Shown here one piece after another: positions 47,082 to 58,473 of a DNA stretch of 64,000 nt (position 1 is its first letter; each line of letters opens with the position of its first letter). This stretch comes from Boletus sp. NGJ. Its lineage: Eukaryota; Basidiomycota; Agaricomycetes; Boletales; Boletaceae. The position numbers and the translations under genes are program-made. The stretch spans positions 116,135 through 180,134 of the forward strand of contig JAGTXK010000257.1 in NCBI GenBank assembly GCA_019096195.1, read 5' to 3'. A model generated the notes under the pieces. It saw only the letters and a list, made by a program, of their open reading frames with translations. It made no database searches and had not been told where the DNA came from.

Positions 47082-49505
47082 ATGAATGTCGAAGTCCGTT
47101 GGGTCAAGCCTGCGGATCCGTCAATGCAGAAGGCAGACATTATCCTGCAGACCACGGATCTTATGCCATACTGGGTGAGATACATCATTGTCGGCGCTTA
47201 TGCATGGTGAAAATACCGTTGTGCCAGATGGACTTTGTTTGGGTGCTGCCTGGGAGACTGGATCAAGAGCAGCTGTGCAATGCGTTAGCTCAAAACATAC
47301 AGGATTATTACTATGGTAACAACAACGAATTGTGATTATCTGCATCTCTGAGCAATCAGCTTACAGTGGTTGGGCGCCCCGGCTTCAACGAAGTGTCCGG
47401 TCAGTGGAGCCTTGTATTCAGTGACAATGCCGGCGTTCCCGTCACCTTTGGGACCACGATCCGTCCGAGCATCATGTCAAACGGGTTTGACCATGAGGTT
47501 GGGGGACATGCTGTAGAGTCAACTCTTCATAACAACACGTACACAGGGACATCCAGATTACGTTGATGAACATCCATTCGGCCTCGCCCGTGACCCAGAT
47601 GCTTCCGCAGAACAATCTTTGCTCACCCTCAAGGTTGTGGAAGGCAATGGAGAAACAACGTTAACCTTGGATGCGCAAGCTTCCATAGTTTCGATCATTT
47701 GCATGAGGTACAAGTCTGACGTTCATCATCGAGCCACTGCTTGTTGTCCTAGACACTCGGCGCTGGTTCATCCGGCTGAAAAAGCATGACTAAGGTTGGT
47801 TAACCGCAGTTAACCGCGGTGTCAAATTCCTGATGCACTAGGTTGGAACCACATTTTGGGTCCGTCATCAATTCTCACCATACATTCATTCCGCTGAAGT
47901 CACGATGGTGCTTGATGTAATATAGGTTTGGCTATCTCAGTGCCTTCCCAGCCGTTTGTCAAAAGTTTAATTTGCTTGTTTTTCAACAGGTGATTGCACA
48001 TCCATGACCCACTGGGCAAATCCCCTGTCGCTTTACTATTAGGGAATCCAGCCAAGCTTCATGCCCACATTTGAAAAGTACGATGAACCAGACCCGACGG
48101 TGGAAGAAGATATTATCCCAGCAGTGTTGCCGCTCTTGTACCATCACGAATATGCCGTACAGGTTTCGAGCCTTCCTGCTTTAAGTAGCAACATGTTCGC
48201 TGCGACCTCGCGCGGATTTCTGCGCTCGAAGTACGCGCCATTCATGCATGGGTGTCCAGCAATACCAAAGGTACAGCCATTGCGATATTTCGACCTCACG
48301 GATAGTTACCCTTCTAGCAGTTTCGCGCGTATCTGAAGCGGACGCAGTGGTTGGTCTTTTGAGCGCCTGTATCGCGTCAGTTTCTCCAGTCAGTGTGGAG
48401 AAAGTCGCGCACATTTTGGGAGTATGGTTTCATCGCATTCTGATACTAGGTGGATGACACCTTATTCCATTCAGACTCGAGGGATTTGCCCTGCACTGCA
48501 TCACGACGACCACCCTAGCGTTATATCTGCTTTTGTGACAATGTGAATGTTTGCCATGTCACGCGACAATGGGGGCCTGGGCAAGGCTATTATCAGCGCT
48601 TATAAGACCTTCTTAAGTACAATAACCAAATAACAATGGTCGGATAACATGAAAAACGCTAGGTCTATATGACAAGGCATTATCAGGCATTATAAGAAAT
48701 CCTGGAGCCTCGTGATGTGCCCAAGGTGAGGAATTGGTTTATCCGAATTTTTCAAATTCGTCACCAGTTTTCTTAGACAACGATGGGTAACTGCATGCAA
48801 ACAATCGCGACCGAAAAGGTGCGAGGAAATGCTGACCCCTGGTTCGTGGGACCCAATGATTGACGTGACGCGTGTTTGAACTCACCGCAATCGAAGGGAC
48901 TTCGCTGATGTATTGCGCAACTCAATGAATTATGCACGCACTCCGGAGAACATGCGTCATATCCTTGGCTTACATTCCTGGATGCTACGGCGCCCGGGCC
49001 TTGCTCTTGACTACCTCAATATACATTTTCCAGATACGATGGTCTACGTAAACGCGTTGCATAAGTACGTCATACCTGAGATGAGAAGCGACATCCTTGT
49101 CTGATGCCGCTTGCATAGGATTCCAGTGCTCAACGTGGACTTTGGCTTCACTAACCGTAAGTGACCCTGAACGTGCACAACATGCTCGCCTGTAATTGTC
49201 TCCGACTGCAGGGGCTCGGTTCTATCTCTACGGTTCCAAGGTCATTTTCCTTGTCAAAGTGATGAGCTGACCTATTATCAGGTTCGAGCGAGCATTTTCT
49301 TTCTATGCTCTCAGCAAACCCGACGTTGGAGGTAGACGACACATGGACTACAACCATCGGTGGAATCGATGTCGTTTTCCGGTTGAAGCATGATCATGTC
49401 AGTGGATTTTGGAAGAAATTCCGAGAGTTGATGCAAGGGGCGCAAATGACGAGGGCAGAAAACGGTGCGTTTAGACTTTCCGTTCCATTGGCTGTGGGTG
49501 CTTAG
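47082..49505 (+). pseudogene. PF02458-type acyltransferase (BAHD/trichothecene acetyltransferase-like), decayed
   Basis: The start MNVEVRWVKPADPS at 47082 is typical of fungal transferase-family proteins. Next come DFVWVLPGRLDQEQLCNALAQ, VVGRPGFNEVSGQWSLVFS..GVPVTFG, EHPFGLARDPDAS, and PTFEKYDEPDP near 48060. YAPFMHGCPAIPKVQPLR, SEADAVVGLLSACI, a stretch with RNSMNYARTPENM, VLNVDFGFTN, and the C-terminal SANPTLEVDDTWTTTIGG..VVFRL at 49310-49420 follow. Frame changes and stops separate these blocks, and I could not find an intact HxxxD. Intact relatives transfer acyl groups from CoA to hydroxyls on terpenoids or phenolics. Next to a terpene synthase it probably once acylated the cluster's product. 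Confidence 0.75.
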
Positions 49506-51010
49506 CCGCGTTTTGCGGACTCTGACTCCAAATATGGCTTGGGTCTGGAAGGTGGATTGATCCGTTTTTCCGAAACATGCGAAGCGAGTGATATGTTTAT
49601 TGTATTGTTTGAGAAAGCACAATCAAATATTGTACACATACAGGAGAGAATGGATTTGGTTCAGAGTTCCTCTACCTTGGACGCTATCGCAGTGTCGATC
49701 AGTGCTCCAAGTGGGAACACTGTCTCTAATTCGTTTCGTGTTTCAAACGGGTGAGTCCGCCAGAGCTGAAAATGACGGGATCAAACAGTAGCGACAAGTC
49801 GGGGGAGAGGAAGTGCAACTTGTGGCAGTTTCCTTGATAAGACGCATGGTGTGTAAATCGTAACTCGTACCTCCGTTCTCGTCGATCATAGAACAAGAAT
49901 AGGATTTGGGAGATGCCGCTTTTCTCTACTGCATTGATTGAGAAATAAACTCCACAAGGGGTAGTGAATACGCATGTATTTTTGTAACATTTCATTTGAA
50001 CCGTTGCCCCTGGCATGCATGAAGAGACATATTTAATAACTAGAAAATTGAAGGGTTCTGATGATTTCTTTGTGAGACATACGGGTGGGAAGCAAATCGA
50101 CCCCATATTATAATCGTTTAATCACGTCTGATTCAAGTCGTGTCTGACACATTATGAACCCCGCACCAAACGTAATCTCGACGACGCGGCCGCTTCCACC
50201 CGTGCCTCATAATCGTCAGCCGGAGCGGGAAAGCAGAAAAAAAGGTTATCAGTTACACGACGGAGGGTGCCGGTATATTATATACTCTGATCATTCCATC
50301 GCCGAGTCTCACCTGCCACTGCAAGGATGTCGAGATTTGACGTGCATTCCCCCAAAAAATATTGGGGTTTAGGGCCCTACGGTGGACATTTCGCTTGACT
50401 CCGGTTCTGTCGTCTGTCATGGGCACCGTGACAGTGATGGAACAAGGGGGCGTCGCTGACGTCAATCACCTTGCTTGTGGATTTTGACTCCTCCAACTCT
50501 GTCCTCTTGTTGACTTCCGACATATATGCTAAAGGCCGGTTTATTCGCTGCGATACCATACAGGACAAAAAGAGGGTGCTTTGCACTATCATCAGCTTAA
50601 TCTTTATTATTTTACTGTCTATCTGGTTGTGTGGACGTTTGGCACAGGAAGCCAACACGGGGTGACCTTGTCAGGCAAGGTGATGAGCGGGAATAACCGC
50701 GTAGTGGATGTTAAACGTTAAACCAGCGCGGGAGATACGATCTGTGCGAAAGTACTGACGTAAATGGTAGTGTAGACTCGTATAACCCTAGGGTCTTAGC
50801 CTTGACCCTCATACTTTCCTGCATAATAGGCAATGGGGACAGCGACAGCGAGAAGATAAGTTCCATACATGTGCGATTCGGTTTACATACTTAGCCAAGT
50901 GGAATTCGGAAATTTCGGGTAATTGAAGGACCAATATAAAAAAAAAAGAGGGACTAGTTGATAACCTGAACGACCTCCAAGGTTGTCTGACGTGCTGGGG
51001 ATCGAGAATA
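49506..51010. other. Intergenic region
   Basis: About 1.5 kb without a gene I can support. Open frames of 60-126 codons are present on both strands but show no motif. An A-run lies at about 50938-50947. Confidence 0.35.
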
Positions 51011-52163
51011 CTACGTCGAACAAATAATCGGCTCCCCCAGGTCTAAATCATCCAACTTATAGCGCTTGTGCGCCAAAGCATGAAATGCAACGTATCCCTG
51101 CAGAAAATGATCATTGTATATTCTCAAAGCCCCACCATCTGCCGACAGTATTGATTGGCAGCGACGACTAAGGGGTCATCAGAATTGCAGACTCCGTCAG
51201 GTATTGATAGAGAAAACATACCTCCCATCGACAGAATAAGCAGCAAGGTCTTTCATGCATTGCAGCTTAGACTTCCCGGAGATGTGTGCGAGCAACGATA
51301 TGTGATTGGTGTTCTCATGAATGCTTTCCTCTTTGTAGAACGAAAAGAGATCGCTGCAATATATTAAAAATGCATGGTGAAAAAAATGCGTCTAGATAAC
51401 TTACTTGACGTCGTCGATGTAGTTAACCATGTTCGGGAGAATTTGTACGTACGAAGCTAGCGGAATAGCGGGTGGGAATGTAAAAATAACAAAGGCTGTA
51501 GAGACGCCCATCATAGTGCGCACCCAGCGCGGGTAGCTGACCGCGTCCTTGTTCACCTAAAAAACAACATACGAATGGAGTAAATGGCAAGACAATAAAT
51601 ATATATACCTGCATATCCTGGAGATCATGGTCAATAATAAGACCATTGATAAAATCAAGGGAACTCGAAACAACGAGATTGGCACAAGTCGGCAGGAAGT
51701 GATCGTATGAACTTCTCAGGAGACCGGCAAAGAGATCGAGCAAAGGGTGTATTTGGGGCCTACCACAGGCGAAAAGGGAATGAAATTCTCGAACCGTGGA
51801 AGCGTCCGTTCGAGTCAGGTCATCGAAAAAGATGAGACTAGAGAGGATACAATTAGCCCCAGGAAATCCAAACAGGACCAGTACTCACCAGGTCGTATAA
51901 AGGCAAATAAATTGGCGAGTGGACGCATTTTCAAGGTGCGCATAGGTTGTTGTAGCAATAGAAGCAGCCCCGTGTAATGCGAGCTGAAATTCGCTCGACT
52001 GTGTAATGCCCAGTGGACAACCGCGCTCTACAGCAGTCTTAGAACAGCCCTGTGCAAACTCCTCGTCATATGTGACACTTGGGTACGTGATATTGATATT
52101 CCGCATGAAATCCTGGAGGATGCTACGAATGGCACTGCGGTACTTGGAATTCAGTTTTCCATT
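51011..52163 (-). CDS. Trichodiene-synthase-type sesquiterpene synthase
   Basis: Minus-strand exons 52163-51889, 51837-51609, 51556-51405, 51353-51232, 51191-about 51127 and a last exon ending at 51011. All splice in frame. The Asp-rich metal site is FFDDLTRTD and the second metal motif, split by an intron, is VN/DLFSFYKEE, a clean NDxxSxxxE. ASIATTTYAHL, SSSLDFINGLIIDHD and the C-terminal GYVAFHALAHKRYKLDDLDL match the Tri5-like basidiomycete terpene cyclases. Such enzymes cyclise farnesyl diphosphate in the cytosol. The first exon is unresolved: the frame is open to 52163, behind a plausible acceptor, and an internal ATG lies at 52106. The intron at 51192-51231 is only 40 nt. The gene otherwise looks intact and is the likely scaffold-forming enzyme of the cluster. 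Confidence 0.8.
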
Positions 52164-52826
52164 CTACCCCAGTGATACATAAGCAGAACACCAGGGAATA
52201 TAGGTTCTAGTAGCGCACCGAGTCGGTAGAAGGGAAGCCATTCGCTTCGTTAGATGGGATGCCCGTCGACACACTTGCGTTTTTCTACGATGCACGATGA
52301 GTGAATCATACTAGATAGTAGGGCCATGCGAACTACCTCGTCGATCGTCCATCCGAACAACCAATAAACAAATTGTTTGAGCAACATGGAAAAAGGCGCT
52401 CGCTTGTAGTCAGGACTTGAAGCTGGACTGATAATATTCCTACAAGCAAGCATTTTCATTTTGTACGTGGATTGATCTTGATCCACAACTCCGCTTTGGA
52501 TCCAACCACATGTCATGAGTGGAAATCGGGGAGATGACCGTTGACCAGTGACCGTAGAGATCGAGATTGGAATCTAAAAAGACCGGGTGAGAAGGGTCAA
52601 GCGAAAGTCGTGTGATCCCGCCACAATTTCAGACCCGATGGACTGATATACATCTCTTCCTATTTCACTCCTGACGCAAGCTAACTTGCGTACCTCTCTA
52701 TATCGAGGCTGCGGGCGATCCTAGTCGATCTGACCAAGGGTGACGCTTCGCCAGATCATTTGCCAGCCTTTTATGAGACAACGCTGCTCAGACTCAGCAG
52801 ACTACCGGTGGATACGGCGCACCTCG

Positions 52827-54112
52827 ATGCTTTCCACATATCCTACTTCAAGCTTAGCTCCGGGCGTCGCAGTGATACCCACAGAAAAACTCGACCTGCG
52901 TGCAGAGTCGGAGATTGTCAATACCCTCTTGGGATACCGCCCAGTCACCTCAGAGAAGAACGTATGGGCTTTCTGGGATGGCGGCTGGGGTAACATGCGA
53001 CCATGGACTCAGCGGAATATTATTGCATGGATGCGGCGGTTTGGGCCATCGGGTTGGACTGTACGTTGGGACCCGTGATCGAGTCGTTCGTATCCTGAAT
53101 CAGAAACCATCACTAGGTCCGCGTCCTTGATATGGTCCCGCAATCAGCGAACCACGTCTCTTCCTTCCTCAAGACGGACGAATTCCCTGAGGCATTTAGA
53201 AGGGATTCCCAGAAAATGCCACAGCCAATCTCCGACCTCGTCAGACTTTCACTGCTGTACGAATTCGGAGGGGTCTGGCTCGACGTCAGCTGTATGGTGT
53301 TTTGTGACTTGGATGACATATGGGACGTTATCCAAGACCCCGAGACCCCATATACTATGGGTGGTTATATCACCAACCTTCGTCCAAAGGAGTACCATAT
53401 TCTCAACACTTCCGCCCTCTTCTCACAGAAAGGCGACGCACTGGTGAAACGCTGGAGAGATGCATTTTCGACTCTTTGGCAGGGTAGAATCGGCCCAAAA
53501 GACATCCATGAAGACCTGCTCGTGAGCTGGTTAGGACTGTACGGAGCAGAGATACTAGAGCATTACGGCAAAGATGAGGCCAGCTTGAAGGCCTTCACCG
53601 ACTATCTTGCGGTACATCTCGTCTTCGAGCGTCTCGTTTTAATCCAAGACCCGTCCGACGGGTTCGATGGTCGCGCATACTGGTCAAACAAGGCTTTCAA
53701 GCTTGACATGGCCAGCGACCAAGCGTATGCTCAGGAGGTGACGAATTACGACGGCCAAAGGCTGTTTGACTTGTTCGCGAGTCAACGGGAGGGCCTCGAG
53801 CCCGAAGAGCGAAACCAAGAGGCGGAATCGCTGGCAAACTACCTTTGCGCGAACACGACGATCGTGAAGCTATTTTCTGGCATCGGAATTAACCAGATGT
53901 GGTTGCCTGCGTTGTGGAACCGGCCAGAAAATGCCAACGCAGATATCAAGGAAGGGAGCTTCGTTGCATGGTTGCGGTATGCCCAGGTTCATCTTCGGCC
54001 CACGCGAAAGATGGTGCCCGTCGCGACTGAGGCGATACCCGATGACTATGTTGTCCGAATGGGGGTGTGCGAGAGGGGAAAGGTCCAATTGGCACGGAGG
54101 CAGTTGAAATAG
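52827..54112 (+). CDS. GT32/capsular-polysaccharide-type glycosyltransferase
   Basis: Two exons (52827-53060 and 53117-54112) with a GT-AG intron give 409 residues from ATG 52827. NVWAFWDGGWGNMRPWTQRN, WTVRVLDMVP, SDLVRLSLLYEFGGVWLDVS (the DxD-like site of GT32/Caps_synth enzymes), YTMGGYITNLRP and HEDLLVSWLGLYG place it in a large Agaricomycete family of putative sugar transferases. The 120 bp before the chosen start also encode family-like sequence (DHLPAFYETTLLRLSRLP) but in another frame, so a single indel near 52850 may have shortened the protein. The catalytic part is complete. There is no membrane anchor in this model. Confidence 0.82.
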
Positions 54113-54548
54113 TCTTACTAACACAGCCACATATGTTGTACAACTGGCAGCACCCAACTACCGACGTTGATGTATTTCTTCTCAGGACTCAAAAGTCCAC
54201 CTCAGGCAACACTTCTCGGCAGCAATAGGGATCATACTGACCCATTTCCTTTGTGGGGAGTATGTAGTCCCTGAGACCCGGCCACCAGGGGGCCTCGGGC
54301 CTCCAAACCCTTCCGGGGCACCCTTGGACCTCGCGCGAGCCTCACTGGTACATTTTTTGGTTCGCTCCTTCACTGCTCGGCCCCCATCACGCCCCCATTG
54401 CGCCCTGTCCGTGCCTCCTTCGTGCCTCTCGGTGCACCTGTCTCTTGATTGAGTCGTGACCGTCTCATGGCAAACTAACGCCGCATTGCGTTCGTCCTCG
54501 TTTTTTTTATACCCTCTCTTCCTCTTAGCGTTGTCCGACTCGTCCTAC

Positions 54549-55103
54549 ATGCCAAAACTGCCCACACGCGCTGCTCAGCCTGTGACGAAGGGTCTTGGGC
54601 TACACTTTCGGGGTCCAACGCGTCCCCGAGACAAGCGCAAAACTCAAGTCTTCGCTCAAGTCGCCGGCCAGGCTGCGAAGCGCCGTCGCCTCACTGAAAG
54701 GCTCGAAAAACTCATTGCAAAAACATCTCAGCCACCTCAGGACGTCCAGTCAGACTTCGCAGACGAACCCGATGCCCTGGCTTTCGCGCCACATGATGAC
54801 GACACCGATTTCGCAGAACTCGATAGCAGTTTCGTTCCTAACGACACACCACCCGACGATGGAAGTGACGTCGAGGCTGAGCAGTCCGATATCCATTCCA
54901 AGCGTCGCATTCTTCCTGATCAAGCCGCTCACCGTTTGTATCGCAGTTGGAAATCGCTCATTCCAACGATGATCAAGCCATATCTGAACTACGTCTCCAG
55001 AACGCTAGGAAAGACTCTTTTACCATGGCCACGATCGATTTCCTTTTGCCATAACGACGAATGCACTCCAAAGTGCTCTGGCATCATAAGCCTCTTTTTC
55101 GAT
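54549..55103 (+). pseudogene. KDZ-family transposase, N-terminal fragment
   Basis: From ATG 54549 (MPKLPTRAAQ) the frame runs through a basic, then an acidic low-complexity front. It reaches RSWKSLIPTMIKPYLNYV and the Cys-containing CHNDECTPKCSGIISLFFD, the cysteine-cluster region that precedes the catalytic core of Kyakuja-Dileera-Zisupton transposases in mushrooms. A splice donor (GTAAGG) follows LFFD at 55104. No further exon is found, because the inverted-repeat element starts about 50 bp later. The DDE core is absent. This is a transposon relic interrupted by a second element. Confidence 0.7.
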
Positions 55104-55150
55104 TGTAAGGTCCCCTCTTTTTCCCCGCCAGTTGTGCATCAACACAACCC

Positions 55151-55790
55151 CATTTTAAGGGATCTAATCTAATTGGGTAAGGGCTACCATAGGGTACAGG
55201 TAACATCAACATAGCAAACCACGCACATGCGCCAATGGCGCATGTGCGCGTCCACAACAACATCGCAATAAAACATGAACAATCGAGTGTTGATAACGAC
55301 GACTGCGGCATAAACGATGAACAGATGAAAACGAGGAATATGTTGAGTGTAGTTATACAGCGCGCACATGCGCGCATGGCGCATGTGCGTGTGAAATAAG
55401 CAACAACAACAAGACACATGTTTCACATTTATACGACAAACACGCCGATGCGCCATGAGAGCATCTGCTCAGTTGATAGGTGTGTCGTACTGAGGTCTTG
55501 TCTGTTGCTTGTTTCACCTGCGCACATGTGCGCATGTGCGCATGGGAAACAAGCAGCAACTAGTCCTCTAGTACGACACACCTATCAACTGAGCAGATGC
55601 TCTCATGGCGCATCGGCGTGTTTGTCGTATAAATGTGAAACATGTGTCTTGTTGTTGTTGCTTATTTCACACGCACATGCGCCATGCGCGCATGTGCGCG
55701 CTGTATAACTACACTCAACATATTCCTCGTTTTCATCTGTTCATCGTTTATGCCGCAGTCGTCGTTATCAACACTCGACAATGGCGTCGT
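55151..55790. repeat. Inverted-repeat element, copy 1
   Basis: The element begins with TTTTAAGGGATCTAATC. After about 130 bp it enters a 209-bp arm (55283-55491) whose reverse complement recurs without a difference at 55570-55778, leaving a 78-bp centre that is itself palindromic. Each arm contains nested GCGCACATGCGC-type palindromes. The whole could extrude as a hairpin of about 500 nt. It interrupts the KDZ relic. I see no open frame that suggests a protein; both arms naturally give the same ORF on opposite strands. Confidence 0.85.
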
Positions 55791-57300
55791 TGTCATCTGC
55801 GCCTGGAATGCATTGCATTCCTCTTTTCACATACATGTCCTGTGTACATTATTTTAGTACCTTATATTTACACTCTGAAGGGTTCAAATCACCTCTACGC
55901 TCACGTATCATTCCTCCCGATTTTCACTGAGAACAGTGCTCGTGTGTACTTCTCCCAATACCATTCCGGTACAACTACATATTCAGTGTATTCATTCATT
56001 CTAAATACATCAGTGGCTCTCATTGGAAAACACTACAACTTCACCTCGTCATGCTATTTCATTCAGCCCGCTCAAATTGTCACAAAAGGTTGCTTTTCCC
56101 TTAGTATTCACTTCGATTTTACTAGTCTCGTCGCCTTCCTAACATAACTTGGTAGGTTTTCTTCCATGCATACACTCCACACAACAACTCCACCACTCCT
56201 TTCCTTTCACTTCCTGTCTTTCCATTTCCTTATCGTGCTTCCTATTTCATAACAGTTATTGCTTCCTCAGCTCCACTCTCTTGTCCACCTTCTCTTTATT
56301 CATTTCTACCATTCAGTACCAAAGTATGCCATTTCATTGAATTATTGGTCTGTTGGAAAAATCTACACATGATATTTTCTTAATGGCGGTGCACCACAGA
56401 TTCTGTGTGCAGTGTGGGTGTTGGATGTCCTAGTTCAACTGTCAGCGGTACCAGAGGAATTCAGAGGGGGGAAGAGCCAGAAACAGACAGTAAGTTTACA
56501 CAAGAACCTTTTTAAAGCTCAGCAAATTTACCTGTCCTTGGGACGGCATTATTGGTCATGCTAGTATTTACCCAACATGGTAATGATAATATACAATTAA
56601 CATGGCTGCAGAAGGGTTGGCAGTGGGTGGTGGTATCAACATCTTCATTCACTGCAGAATGTAAGTTGGGTGGGGCCCAGGACCAACAATTCACACAGAC
56701 TAATACAGTCAACATGCAGTTTCCACTCAAGGTAGTACTAAATAATTACATATCTCTTGTTCTGAATCCATCTGGTTGATCTTCTTAGACTGAAAGTGGA
56801 ACATGCCTTGTGTGACAATTGACTCATACCAGGACTTGTTGGAGTAGCAGTGTCGTCACAAATAACCTTTCAGGCAACAAGCATGATTTAGAACGCAGAG
56901 ATGAATTGGTGGTAACTCAGTGATTTTTCAGCAGTTTGAAATCAAGCCTTGAGGCACTGTAAGAGAGTGAGGGTGGCAAAAGTGACTGAGGAGTGAAATT
57001 TCATCCTATGCAGGATGTATGCTCAGGCTCCTTCCCATCCGCAGCTGGAGAGGTCAAGTCAGTCTATTAGGGCACAGTGGACTTAGTGAGCATAGTCATG
57101 TGCAAATTCAAATACCAAATAACCTTATTTCTCACCCTCTCCAGAAGTGGCTGGAAGATAACACTTGTAAACTTCATCAGCCACAGTGGTAAATCTGCAG
57201 CATGAATGGCAGAGTTCAGACATACAAGAAAATAAAATATTATTTGTGCATCATAGAGATTATCTCAATGTCAAAAAAAATTGGATAGCTTTGCAGTCAC
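55791..57300. other. AT-rich stretch between the two inverted-repeat copies
   Basis: No gene is recognised. 56150-56330 is pyrimidine-rich on the plus strand. 56550-56780 holds an open frame of 75 codons without a motif. The base composition is more AT-rich than the flanks, as in old repeats. Confidence 0.4.
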
Positions 57301-57568
57301 ATGCCAGTGTCTGCTCAATCTTCAGAAACCCCTAGCCTCTCTACCATATGTGATAGGGCTCAAGAAATCTTCTCCAAAAGACCATGTCTCTGGCACTTAA
57401 AAATTGCTGAAGCATTCCTAAAGGGGGACCAAGATATAGTATACATTGCCCAGCAAGACACTTACCTTTTGGTGACCTCTGCTGTTTCACCCAAGAGGCA
57501 TCCAAATAGTAGTGACCCCCCTTAATCAACTCAGTCAGCAAAATATGGACTCCCTACAGAAGGCTGGC
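57301..57568 (+). pseudogene. RecQ-like (telomere-linked-helicase type) helicase fragment
   Basis: The frame from 57301 reads FSKRPCLWHLKIAEAFLKGDQDIVYIA and then, one frame over, IQIVVTPLNQLSQQNMDSL. This is the Q-motif region and the motif Ia neighbourhood of the RecQ-like helicases found in numbers in basidiomycete subtelomeres. The Walker A loop, which should follow VYIA as GTGxGKT, is replaced by QQDT, so the fragment cannot bind ATP. It stops exactly where the second inverted-repeat copy begins. Telomere-linked helicases are a known subtelomeric gene class in fungi. Confidence 0.65.
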
Positions 57569-58030
57569 ATTTTAAGGGATCTAATCTAATTGGGTAAGGG
57601 CTACCATAGGGTACAGGTAACATCAACATAGCAAACCACGCACATGCGCCAATGGCGCATGTGCGCGTCCACAACAACATCGCAATAAAACATGAACAAT
57701 CGAGTGTTGATAACGACGACTGCGGCATAAACGATGAACAGATGAAAACGAGGGATATGTTGAGTGTAGTTATACAGCGCGCACATGCGCGCACGGCGCA
57801 TGTGCGTGTGAAATAAGCAACAACAACAAGACACATGTTTCACATTTATACGACAAACACGCCGATGCGCCATGAGAGCATCTGCTCAGTTGGTAGGTGT
57901 GTCGTACTATAGACAGCGCGCACATGCGCCATGTGCGCATGTGCGCGGGAAACAAACAACAAACAAGACCTCAGTACGACACACCTATCAACTGAGCAGA
58001 TGCTCTCATGGCGCATCGGCGTGTTTGTCG
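57569..58030. repeat. Inverted-repeat element, copy 2, truncated at telomeric repeats
   Basis: It is the same element as at 55151, beginning with the same TTTTAAGGGATC. The left arm is 57703-57911 with few differences, followed by a shorter centre (57912-57973). The right arm starts at 57974 but ends after 57 bp, at GTTTGTCG. The next base starts TTAGGGTTAGGTTAGGG. In copy 1 the arm continues past this point. The cut is therefore inside the element and is capped by telomeric sequence. Confidence 0.85.
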
Positions 58031-58047
58031 TTAGGGTTAGGTTAGGG
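58031..58047 (+). repeat. Telomeric repeat tract 1
   Basis: TTAGGG TTAGG TTAGGG, G-rich strand reading rightwards, directly joined to the broken inverted-repeat element. The chromosome end that was capped here lay to the right. Confidence 0.85.
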
Positions 58048-58455
58048 AGCCGAGCCGAGCCGCGAAGCGGCGAGGCGAGGCGTTACCGGCGGTAAGGCGA
58101 TAACGCTGTTGCCTCGGCAAGGGATTACCTTATGGGTCGCACTAGAGATATTGTCTACCGGTCGAGTACCAATTCGCCGGCGGTGTCTAGCCTTAGCTAG
58201 CACCCTAGTGTTTATCTACACTAAAGGCCCGTCATGGGTTTCGACCTTTTGGTCTCATCAGTAGGGGCGCACACCCCTAAACCCACACCACCTTAGGACA
58301 TACTAACCGGCTTATGTACACCTCACCATGATTTTGTATTGTCCTGGGCAGACTGGCTCATGAAATTTCCTTTTCGGGACTTATGACCGCCATACTAAGG
58401 AATTTCTCCCACGCAGTCGCTTTCAGACCCCGCAATCACGTGTCATTGGTGTGCC
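58048..58455 (-). mobile_element. Telomere-attached unit, family A (carries a type III hammerhead)
   Basis: A 408-bp unit is bounded on the left by telomeric tract 1 and on the right by TTTAGG-type repeats at 58456-58473. Its left 92 bp (58048-58139), GC-rich with an AGCCG/GCGAAGCGGCG fold, recur with minor changes at 59417-59508. If the sense strand is minus, as the ribozyme indicates, the shared 92 bp are the 3' end and the second copy is 5'-truncated. There is no open frame of note, so it would be non-autonomous. Confidence 0.65.
58231..58288 (-). ncRNA. Hammerhead ribozyme, type III
   Basis: On the minus strand all core elements are present. Stem III is UGUGGGU with ACCCAUG; the cleavage triplet is GUU. 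Stem I is UAGGGG/CCCCUA closed by a UGUGCG loop. The core CUGAUGA follows, then stem II GACC/GGUC with an AAAA loop, then GAA. Every catalytic-core nucleotide fits the consensus. Stem III is the open stem, hence type III. Self-cleavage would occur after the base complementary to position 58280. Confidence 0.85.
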
Positions 58456-58473
58456 GGTTTAGGTTTAGGGGGG
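58456..58473 (+). repeat. Degenerate telomeric tract 2
   Basis: GGTTTAGGTTTAGG followed by a G run; variant telomere-like repeats at the junction of two units. Confidence 0.6.

Noticed and set aside
55605-56147. 180-codon open frame, partly repeated on the opposite strand
   Set aside because: It arises from the inverted-repeat arms; the identical translation on both strands is a consequence of the palindrome.
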